From positions 1 to 64,000 of the forward strand of contig JAGDYV010000007.1 in the NCBI GenBank assembly GCA_049116495.1: a DNA stretch of 64,000 nucleotides, given 5' to 3'. This DNA is from CAJQQK01 sp049116495 (GTDB lineage Bacteria > Pseudomonadota > Alphaproteobacteria > Rhizobiales > Hyphomicrobiaceae). The notes below the pieces were generated by a model. That model saw only the letters and a list, made by a program, of their open reading frames with translations. It made no database searches and was not told the DNA's origin. Made by a program: the position numbers and the translations under genes. Within the stretch, counting starts at the first letter, position 1, and the number at the start of each line of letters is the position of its first letter. Positions 51,750-58,641 of this stretch are shown one piece after another.

Positions 51750-51883
51750 TTCGTCGTGCTCCTATGAAGCGTAACTTGGGCTAATAGTTCGAAAATGGGC
51801 AAGCTGTGCGCTAGCACAGGCCAATTATTGAAATCCAGATGCCGGCTCAGATCAGGAAAACACGGCTGGGCAAAGGCGACGTG

Positions 51884-52339
51884 ATGATGCATAGACCGGA
51901 CCCGGAGCGACAGGCGCCATTGCCTCCTGCTGATGTCCTGGCACTGATCAAGGCGCACTTCCCGGAGTCGACTGATCAAATTGGCCCGATTGACATCATC
52001 AGTTGCGGCGAGGGTGAGGCCGTCGTGCGCCTGCCATTCCAATCCCGTTTCGCGCGGCCGGGCGGGACAATCTCCGGTCCAACGATGTTTCAGCTTGCCG
52101 ATATGACCGCCTACGTTGCGATCCTCAGCGATCTTGGCGCGACGGCGATCGATGCCGTGACGACGACGCTGACGATCAACTTCCTGGCACGCCCCTCACC
52201 TGAGGATTTGTATGGCAAAGTCACCGTCCTTAGGCGTGGCCGCCGCCTCGCCGTTTGCGACGTCCGCATCTACTGCGGCGAAGTACGTCATTTGGTTGCC
52301 CAGGCAAGTTGCATTTACGCCCTGCCAAAGATCACATAG
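51884..52339 (+). CDS. PaaI-like hotdog-fold thioesterase
   Basis: A 151-residue hotdog domain. The active-site helix is GGTISGPTMFQLADMTAYVA, with the acidic residue (Asp) at the usual catalytic position, and the dimer strand TTLTINFLARPSPEDLYGKV follows. Such enzymes hydrolyse aromatic or short acyl-CoA thioesters. ATG at 51884 and 51887 are both possible; AAAGGCGAC lies just upstream. Starting at 51839 would add 15 unconserved residues. Confidence 0.85.
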   Translation: MMHRPDPERQAPLPPADVLALIKAHFPESTDQIGPIDIISCGEGEAVVRLPFQSRFARPGGTISGPTMFQLADMTAYVAILSDLGATAIDAVTTTLTINFLARPSPEDLYGKVTVLRRGRRLAVCDVRIYCGEVRHLVAQASCIYALPKIT

Positions 52340-52342
52340 TAA

Positions 52343-52381
52343 GCGGTTATATATTACCGCTATGCGGTTTTATATTACCGC
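52343..52381. promoter_or_regulatory. Two tandem 18-bp palindromes, 21-bp period
   Basis: GCGGTTATATATTACCGC (52343-52360) and GCGGTTTTATATTACCGC (52364-52381), separated by TAT. Each has 5-bp GCGGT/ACCGC arms around an AT core. The 21-bp period is two helical turns, so a bound dimer pair would sit on one DNA face. They lie 4 bp after the thioesterase stop and 132 bp before rplM. They look like operators; no known box is matched. Confidence 0.55.
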
Positions 52382-52513
52382 ATTACATAACCGTCTGATT
52401 TTTATTGTATTTTTCTCATTGATCGATCAACAAATGCAGCCTATAAGCAGCGCTCCACACGTTTGCACGTCCAATGGGCGGTAACATTCGTCAATTCTCA
52501 GGAACACCACACC

Positions 52514-52981
52514 ATGAAAACCTTCGTCGCCAAACCGGCCGAAGTGGAGAAGAAGTGGGTGCTGATCGACGCCGAAGGTCTGGTTGTCGGCCGTCTCGCC
52601 TCGCTTATCGCCATGCGCCTCAAAGGCAAACACAAGCCGAGTTACACGCCGCATGTCGACATGGGTGACAACATCGTTGTCATCAATGCCGACAAAGTCG
52701 TTTTCACCGGCAACAAGTACAACGACAAGCGCTATTATCGCCATACCGGTTATCCCGGCGGCATCAAGGAACGCTCACCGAAGATGATCCTCGAGGGCAA
52801 GTTCCCTGAGCGCGTCTTGGAAAAGGCGGTCGAGCGCATGTTGGCGCGCGGCCCGCTGCAACGTCAAATCCTTCGCGGCCTGCGCATCTATAAAGGTAGC
52901 GACCATCCCCACGCCGCTCAGAACCCGGAAGTTCTGGATGTCGGCGCGTTGAACCGGAAGAACAAGAGGGCAGCTGCATAA
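52514..52981 (+). CDS. rplM: 50S ribosomal protein L13 (uL13)
   Basis: A 155-residue 23S rRNA-binding protein needed early in 50S assembly. Diagnostic parts are WVLIDAEGLVVGRLAS, GDNIVVINADKVVFTGNK, HTGYPGGIKE and GPLQRQILRGLRIY. The ATG at 52514 is preceded by AGGA at somewhat long distance. Its stop overlaps the rpsI ATG (TAATG), the conserved rplM-rpsI operon. Confidence 0.98.
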   Translation: MKTFVAKPAEVEKKWVLIDAEGLVVGRLASLIAMRLKGKHKPSYTPHVDMGDNIVVINADKVVFTGNKYNDKRYYRHTGYPGGIKERSPKMILEGKFPERVLEKAVERMLARGPLQRQILRGLRIYKGSDHPHAAQNPEVLDVGALNRKNKRAAA

Positions 52982-53481
52982 TGGCCGACGAAATTAAAAC
53001 GCTCGAAGATCTCGGCGATGCTACCGGCGTTGCAGCCATTATTGCCGACACCGCCGTCGATGAAGCACCGGTGCATGTCAAAAAGGTTGACTCGTTGGGC
53101 CGTGCCTACGCAACGGGCAAACGGAAAGATGCCATTGCGCGCGTCTGGATCAAGCCAGGCAGTGGCCGCATGACGATCAACAATCGCGAATACGAAAAGT
53201 ATTTTGCGCGCCCTGTGCTCCAGATGCTGTTGAAGCAACCGCTGCAGACGGCCGAGCGCCTTGATCAGTATGACATCATTGCAACCGTCAAAGGTGGCGG
53301 CCTTTCCGGTCAGGCTGGTGCGGTCCGTCACGGTATCTCGAAGGCCCTAACGTACTACGAACCCGAGTTGCGCGGTGTGCTCAAAAAAGGCGGTTTCCTG
53401 ACGCGGGACAGCCGGACGGTTGAGCGCAAGAAATACGGCAAGGCAAAAGCCCGCCGCAGCTTCCAGTTCTCGAAGCGCTAA
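52981..53481 (+). CDS. rpsI: 30S ribosomal protein S9 (uS9)
   Basis: A 166-residue 30S protein whose C-terminal tail reaches the P-site tRNA. The core begins at YATGKRKDAIARVWIKPGSG and ends in the typical KKYGKAKARRSFQFSKR. An acidic N-terminal extension of about 40 residues is usual in alphaproteobacteria. It is coupled to rplM by a 1-bp overlap and followed by a strong terminator. Confidence 0.98.
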   Translation: MADEIKTLEDLGDATGVAAIIADTAVDEAPVHVKKVDSLGRAYATGKRKDAIARVWIKPGSGRMTINNREYEKYFARPVLQMLLKQPLQTAERLDQYDIIATVKGGGLSGQAGAVRHGISKALTYYEPELRGVLKKGGFLTRDSRTVERKKYGKAKARRSFQFSKR

Positions 53482-53506
53482 TCTCCGCCCTACTTTCACA
53501 GAAAAA

Positions 53507-53532
53507 GGCCCGCAATCTGCGGGCCTTTTTTT
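53507..53532 (+). terminator. Intrinsic terminator of rplM-rpsI
   Basis: GGCCCGC (53507-53513) and GCGGGCC (53519-53525) with a 5-nt loop, followed by seven T residues. It stands 25 bp after the rpsI stop. Confidence 0.95.
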
Positions 53533-53543
53533 GCGTGGACAAC

Positions 53544-53849
53544 TTAAGAACCGCAAAACGTCGCCGTCACGAGACAGCGGTATTCCGTCCCGAGCGGACC
53601 AAGATCCAGATACAGTTTGCAGGACACCGTTTCATTACTCACCTTGAGGTTGCCCGCGCCAGACCAGCCACGCTTTTTCAACGTTTCCCCCGCATACTCT
53701 CGCAGCTTCTCACGGGCCGCATCCGTCGCGGCCGGCTTGCCAAAGGCAACGTCCGAAAGCGGCAGACGGGTACAGACCTCGGCACGCGCTACCGATGCCG
53801 TGACCGCAATGATCGCAAGTGCTGACATAGTCGTTTGACGCAAAGACAT
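53544..53849 (-). CDS. Small exported cysteine-containing protein
   Basis: A 101-residue protein with signal peptide (SALAIIAVTASVARA, cleavage near residue 22). The mature part carries four cysteines (VCTRLPLSD, VSCKLYLDLG, YRCLVTATFC), likely two disulfides, and no recognised domain. The ATG at 53849 has GGGGGAAA upstream. It lies downstream of the HAD gene on the same strand, but two long hairpins (53926-54055) lie between them. Confidence 0.65.
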   Translation of the reverse strand: MSLRQTTMSALAIIAVTASVARAEVCTRLPLSDVAFGKPAATDAAREKLREYAGETLKKRGWSGAGNLKVSNETVSCKLYLDLGPLGTEYRCLVTATFCGS

Positions 53850-53925
53850 TCTTGATTTCCCCCAAATGCACATATGAGCGGTTACGCCTAGCCCGGCAAT
53901 CTGGCATCGGCGTGACAGCCAGAGC

Positions 53926-54055
53926 CTCGTGTTCCGACGCCGACGCTTGGTGCCCAAGCGTCTGCGCAGGAACACGAGACAACTTTCTGATTGTGTTCTG
54001 GCTTCACGAACACGATCCGAGGTTCACCCGGAATCAAGTGTTCGATCCAGAACAC
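53926..54055 (-). repeat. Two adjacent nested hairpins built on GTGTTC/GAACAC
   Basis: Hairpin 1: GTGTTCTGG (53993-54001)/CCAGAACAC (54047-54055) enclosing CGAACAC (54007-54013)/GTGTTCG (54038-54044) and an inner GATCCG/CGG-ATC helix. Hairpin 2: CTCGTGTTCC (53926-53935)/GGAACACGAG (53969-53978) enclosing GACGCTTGG (53942-53950)/CCAAGCGTC (53954-53962), with symmetrical 6-nt internal loops. The six-base motif GTGTTC or its complement occurs six times, in alternating orientation. The element begins in the HAD stop codon, so it could be a strong 3' end or a structured RNA. Confidence 0.8.
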
Positions 54056-54735
54056 TAGAATTTGATCACTTTCGGTAATTCCCTCAGCGACTCGATCTTA
54101 TGCTGTGGCTTGCCGCCGGCGACCTCGGCATGCTGGTCATGGATGGATTGATCACGCATGACCTGGATCGACGTCCAGCCGCGCGCGTTCGGCGTGACGA
54201 AGTCCTTCGCCGGGTTATCGCCGACGTAGACAAAGTGATCGCCAGTTGCCCCGATCTTGCTTTCGATGATCTCGTAGGCGCGAGGATGGGGCTTGTGAAA
54301 CGCCCGGTCCGGGCCGAGTTCGCCCGTCAGCACCATCGCATCAAAATGATGCGCGATCGCCAATGCCTCGATCTTACGTGCCTGGACGGCTGCATTGCCA
54401 TCGGTGATCAGGCCGAGCGAAACTTGTGCGCCATAATGCTCCAAGGCCCAGCGGCCGTCCTCGAAGAGCGAGATTTCAGGCGCATGGTCGCGATAGGCAG
54501 CGCGCACTTCACCGATGTGATCTTCGGTATGATTGGGGACCAATGCAGCCACCGACATCGGGAAAACCTTACCTAGATGGCCTTCATCGAGGCGACGGAT
54601 CATCTCCTCGGCAAGGCCATCGACACCCCAGTTAACCTTGGCGTGATGACCGGCTGCGCGGAAGCCTGAATGCGCATGTTCGCGCTCGGGATAGAGGGTG
54701 TCATCAAGATCAAAGATGACATGAACCTTGGACAA
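54055..54735 (-). CDS. HAD-superfamily hydrolase
   Basis: A 226-residue phosphatase-type HAD enzyme. Motif I is VIFDLDDTLYPE (nucleophile Asp), motif II is LGLITDGN, motif III is the Lys in HKPHPRAYE, and motif IV is YVGDNPAKDF. The cap insertion follows motif I, as in phosphoglycolate/nucleotide phosphatases; the substrate is unknown. The start must be a non-ATG codon: TTG at 54735 with AGGA eight bases upstream; the nearby ATG is out of frame. It is transcribed away from argC, and its stop codon lies inside a hairpin. Confidence 0.88.
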   Translation of the reverse strand: MSKVHVIFDLDDTLYPEREHAHSGFRAAGHHAKVNWGVDGLAEEMIRRLDEGHLGKVFPMSVAALVPNHTEDHIGEVRAAYRDHAPEISLFEDGRWALEHYGAQVSLGLITDGNAAVQARKIEALAIAHHFDAMVLTGELGPDRAFHKPHPRAYEIIESKIGATGDHFVYVGDNPAKDFVTPNARGWTSIQVMRDQSIHDQHAEVAGGKPQHKIESLRELPKVIKF

Positions 54736-54908
54736 TTTCGAATTCCTGTTATATCGCTCGCAGCTCCGGACGCGGCTTGAGTTCTGTCGAATTCGCCCGG
54801 CCCGCTGCAGCAGTCCACCGGAAACTTCCGGTTCGTATCCATCAGAACGCCAAGAGAGGGTGTAGACTTGGTCATTCCTGAATGGCCACTTTATCAGGAT
54901 TTGGAAAG

Positions 54909-55847
54909 ATGACGAGCAACGCAACGGTTTTTATTGATGGCGAAGCAGGTACGACGGGGCTTGGTATCCGTCAGCGCCTGGCCGATGTGGCCGACATTAA
55001 AGTGCGCAGCATTGCCCACGAGGACCGCAAGGATGTTGCCGCAAAGCGCACCCTGATGGGCGAAGTCGACCTCGTCGTCCTCTGCCTGCCGGATGACGCC
55101 GCGCGCGAAACCGTCGCCCTTGCCGATAGCCTGCCGGGCGGCGGCCCGAAGATCGTCGACGCATCAACGGCACACCGCGTCGCCGACGGCTGGGCGTATG
55201 GCTTTCCGGAATTGAGCCGCGACCAGAACGCGACCGTGCGGACGGCAAGCCGGGTCGCCAATCCCGGCTGTTACCCGACCGGCGCGATCGCTCTGCTGCG
55301 CCCCCTGATCGAACGTGGCTTGATGCCAGAGGATTATCCGGTGACCGTCAACGCGGTATCCGGCTACACCGGCGGCGGCAAGGGCATGATCGAGGCGCAC
55401 GAGGCCGACGACGGGCCGGACTTTGAGCTTTACGCGCTCGGCCTTCAGCACAAGCACGTGCCCGAGTTGCAAAAGTACAGCGGGCTGACCCGGCGGCCCT
55501 TGTTCGTCCCGTCGGTCGGACATTTCCCTCAGGGTATGTTGGTGAGCGTTCCCCTGCATCTCGACACGCTGCCAGGCACGCCGTCCATCGGTACATTGCA
55601 TGACGCCCTCAAAGAGCACTTTTCCGGTTCCGAACTGGTCGCAGTGCTGGACCCTGCAAGTGATCCTGGAATGGAGAAAGGCCGCATCTCCGCGGAAACC
55701 CTGGAGAATTCCGACAAGCTGGAACTTCGCGTCTTCGGCAACGAACAGCACGGTCAGGCGGTTCTGGTTGCACGGCTCGACAATCTGGGCAAAGGCGCCT
55801 CGGGTGCCGCGGTCCAGAACATCCAACTCATGCTGGGATTGAGTTGA
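54909..55847 (+). CDS. argC: N-acetyl-gamma-glutamyl-phosphate reductase
   Basis: A 312-residue NADP-dependent enzyme, third step of arginine synthesis. The nucleotide motif reads VFIDGEAGTTGLGI, the type 2 ArgC form. The active-site Cys is in VANPGCYPTGAIALLRP, and HKHVPEL with the conserved His and GHFPQGM follow. The ATG at 54909 has AGGATTTGGAAAG upstream. In many alphaproteobacteria argC follows rpsI, as here except for two intervening leftward genes. Confidence 0.95.
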   Translation: MTSNATVFIDGEAGTTGLGIRQRLADVADIKVRSIAHEDRKDVAAKRTLMGEVDLVVLCLPDDAARETVALADSLPGGGPKIVDASTAHRVADGWAYGFPELSRDQNATVRTASRVANPGCYPTGAIALLRPLIERGLMPEDYPVTVNAVSGYTGGGKGMIEAHEADDGPDFELYALGLQHKHVPELQKYSGLTRRPLFVPSVGHFPQGMLVSVPLHLDTLPGTPSIGTLHDALKEHFSGSELVAVLDPASDPGMEKGRISAETLENSDKLELRVFGNEQHGQAVLVARLDNLGKGASGAAVQNIQLMLGLS

Positions 55848-55867
55848 TCAGCAGCGCCTGATCCGCA

Positions 55868-56971
55868 TCAGGATCTGGCGCTTGCCCCGTGCACCGTGTG
55901 CATATGCCAAATGGATATGGCAAAGACGACGGCGGCAGCGGTTTGATGGGCGACACCGAGACCTATCGGGATCGCACCATCGACCGCGAGTAGGGTCCAG
56001 ATACCGAGCCCGGCCTGCATGACGATCGCCCACCCCAGCAAGCGGGCGCTGAGCACCGCCTGGCGATTGTCGGTATGTCTTGCGATGACCAACGCCTGCA
56101 CGGCCGCAAGCGCGACAAGGGCGTAAGCCATCAGACGATGATTGAACTGAATGGTCGTAAGATTTTCGGCGATGTTCATGTACCAAGGCGCCAAATTCCA
56201 CATGCCGCTTGGGATCAGATCACCGTCCATCAACGGCCAGGTGTTGTAGGTCAGACCCGCCTTGGTGCCGGCCACAAAGGCACCCAGCAGGACCTGACAC
56301 AAGATCAGCAACACCAGCGCGACGGCCATCCAGCGCACCGGTGCACCAACATCCAGCAATCGGACCAGGGGATCGACCGGGCGCACTGCAAGGCCGAGCC
56401 AGACCAGACATCCCAGAATGACGAACGCGAGCCCGAGATGCATGGCGAGGCGGTAATGGCTGACATCAACGCGCTCAGTGAGGCCTGACTGGACCATGTA
56501 CCAGCCGACAAACCCCTGCAGCGCCCCGAGCAGCAGGACCGCAACCAATGGCACCTTGAGCCGCGACGGGATCCGGCCCGCCATCCAGAAACCAACCAGC
56601 GGGAGAGCGTAGACGAGCCCGATGAACCGGCCGAGGAAGCGATGCCCCCACTCCCACCAGTAGATGTACTTGAACGCTTCAAGGCTCATGCCGGCATTGA
56701 CCAGCTTGTATTCGGGAATAGCCTTGTAGCGGGCGAATGCATCGGCCCAATCTGCCGCGCTCAGTGGAGGTATGGCACCGAGCAGAGGCTTCCACTGGGT
56801 AATCGAGAGACCGGAATCTGTCAGACGCGTGGCGCCGCCAACGGCGACCATCGCGACAACCAGCAACGCAACCGCCATGAGCCAGCGCGACACGGCGGCA
56901 TCCCCCTCTTCGGCGCCTCTCCCGAGAGGTTGATTGTCAGTTCGTGTAGCAGCCGCGACACCCGGCGTCAT
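55868..56971 (-). CDS. ctaA: Heme A synthase (CtaA/Cox15)
   Basis: A 367-residue inner-membrane enzyme that oxidises heme O to heme A for cytochrome c oxidase. About eight membrane helices are seen. Family motifs are GGATRLTDSGLSITQWKP, the heme-ligand EWGHRFLGR, HLGLAF, and FNHRLMAY and AHQTAAAVV in the second half. The ATG at 56971 gives the normal length; an ATG at 57028 would add 19 residues, and neither has a strong ribosome site. It converges with argC. Confidence 0.95.
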   Translation of the reverse strand: MTPGVAAATRTDNQPLGRGAEEGDAAVSRWLMAVALLVVAMVAVGGATRLTDSGLSITQWKPLLGAIPPLSAADWADAFARYKAIPEYKLVNAGMSLEAFKYIYWWEWGHRFLGRFIGLVYALPLVGFWMAGRIPSRLKVPLVAVLLLGALQGFVGWYMVQSGLTERVDVSHYRLAMHLGLAFVILGCLVWLGLAVRPVDPLVRLLDVGAPVRWMAVALVLLILCQVLLGAFVAGTKAGLTYNTWPLMDGDLIPSGMWNLAPWYMNIAENLTTIQFNHRLMAYALVALAAVQALVIARHTDNRQAVLSARLLGWAIVMQAGLGIWTLLAVDGAIPIGLGVAHQTAAAVVFAISIWHMHTVHGASARS

Positions 56972-57137
56972 CGTCGTGGGTCCATGTCTTTGCGATGGTA
57001 AGTCGAGAGCAGCAATGGATGATCCCATCCGCGCCGGCAATGCGATGCATCGGCGCGGGACACGGCGGCCCGCCGGGCGGTGTCGCCGACAGGATTGCCA
57101 TTGCCCAGCGATGCAGAAGAACAAAAGACGGTAGCCG

Positions 57138-57338
57138 ATGAGAATGCGCACGCGAAAATTGATTGGCACCATCGGGCTGCTGGTGCTTGTCATCGTTTAC
57201 TCGCTCGTCGCGATGATGGTGGCCATCGTGCTGCAGGTGAATGCCAGCAAATATGTTGAGGTTCTCTATTACGTTGTTGCCGGCCTTGCCTGGGTGATCC
57301 CAGCCGGCGCCATTATCTGGTGGATGCAGAAGGAATGA
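57138..57338 (+). CDS. DUF2842 small membrane protein
   Basis: A 66-residue protein with two membrane helices (LIGTIGLLVLVIVYSLVAMM and VLYYVVAGLAWVIPAGAIIWW) and a basic N-terminus, the DUF2842 pattern. It is widespread in alphaproteobacteria and frequently placed close to ctaA, which suggests, without proof, a link to respiratory-complex biogenesis. Start ATG at 57138. Confidence 0.88.
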   Translation: MRMRTRKLIGTIGLLVLVIVYSLVAMMVAIVLQVNASKYVEVLYYVVAGLAWVIPAGAIIWWMQKE

Positions 57339-57353
57339 ATTCTTCAGTTTGGC

Positions 57354-58442
57354 TTAAGCGGCCCGACGCGGCATGGCAGCCTTTGCAAGATCCATCATCT
57401 TGAACGGTGCTCCGGTAAGCAGGACCTTCAGGAAGCGCGCGTCCTGGAAGTCGCCGTTGAGCGATAACCTCGGCAGCCCGGTCAACTGATCGCGCACGTC
57501 ATGGGCAATCAGTCCCTTTCGGGTCGTGACTGCCGTATGGATGCCGAGTGATTGCGCGATTTTGAACTCACGCGGGCCGGCGCTACCGGCATCTCCGTAA
57601 GGATAGGCGAAGTGGCGGCAGTCACGACCGAGTTCATGCTCGACATGCTCGACACTTGACGCAATCTGCCAACGCGCCTCGTCTTCGGAGCACTTTGCAA
57701 GCGACGTGTGCGTCATCGTGTGGGCGCCGAAAGTAATGAGCGGGTTCTTGGCGGCGGCACGCGCCTCGTTCCAATCCATGACCAACGCTTTGCATGCCGC
57801 ATAAGGGTCGATGCCGGCGGCGCGCGCCCAGCGATTGACGTGGCACTGGACGGATGCATCCGGCATCGCACGCAACCAGGGATAAATCGCGTTCAGAGCC
57901 GCATACTTCTCAGCCACGGTCGTGAGCGGCAGAACACGCTCACCGTCGGAAAACGGCACCGCGATTGCTGTTGTCTCGAGCAACACTTTTTCAAGTGTCA
58001 ACCACCATGCCAGACCGTTGCCATCGCAGAAGTCCGGCGCCAGGTAAATCGTCATTGGCACGCCGAAGCGCTGACAAATCGGCAAGGCATGTTCGATGTT
58101 GTCACGATAACCATCGTCGAATGTGAACGTCACGAAGCGGCGGCGAGACGCCTTGCCTGAAAGCATCCGGTCGTGCGCTTCATCGAGCGAGACAACATCA
58201 AAGTCACGTTCAAGAACGTGCTCGATGACCATGGTGAGGAATTCCGGCGTGACGCTCAGGATTCTATTCGGTGCAAACGCCGCTGGCCGCTCCGGTCGGA
58301 CATGATGCAGCATGAAGATGACGCCGGAGCCTTGCGTCATCGGTGCCAATGCCTGGTCAAGCCGCGTATAGTGCAACGCGTTCAGGGCCGCCTTCAAAAT
58401 ACTCGTAGTGACTTCCTGCATGATGGCGCCGACACCCCGCAT
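57354..58442 (-). CDS. Polysaccharide deacetylase-family protein of the EPS locus
   Basis: A 362-residue NodB-type protein without a signal peptide. Motif 1 is FTFDDGYRDNIEHAL (TFDDG), motif 2 is GAHTMTHTSL with the metal His pair, and motif 3 is FAYPYGD. This arrangement resembles XrtA/PEP-CTERM-locus or exopolysaccharide-associated deacetylases. It lies beside wzz/wza and a glycosyltransferase, so deacetylation of the exported polymer is likely. ATG at 58442 or 58421. Confidence 0.9.
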   Translation of the reverse strand: MRGVGAIMQEVTTSILKAALNALHYTRLDQALAPMTQGSGVIFMLHHVRPERPAAFAPNRILSVTPEFLTMVIEHVLERDFDVVSLDEAHDRMLSGKASRRRFVTFTFDDGYRDNIEHALPICQRFGVPMTIYLAPDFCDGNGLAWWLTLEKVLLETTAIAVPFSDGERVLPLTTVAEKYAALNAIYPWLRAMPDASVQCHVNRWARAAGIDPYAACKALVMDWNEARAAAKNPLITFGAHTMTHTSLAKCSEDEARWQIASSVEHVEHELGRDCRHFAYPYGDAGSAGPREFKIAQSLGIHTAVTTRKGLIAHDVRDQLTGLPRLSLNGDFQDARFLKVLLTGAPFKMMDLAKAAMPRRAA

Positions 58443-58641
58443 CCGATCTCAGACAATTGTCCGGTTGTACGGTGTAGGTGTAAATAATCGCTGTCATAGC
58501 GCCTGCCGAGCGCGGCAACGGCCAGGTATTTCAATGGCAAGGTAAATGGATCACTAACGTCCGGCCGACACGCTGAACCGCGCAAACAGTTCTGCATCAG
58601 CATCACCTGCAAGGCAGCCCAGGCCTGCCGTGTGAATCGGG

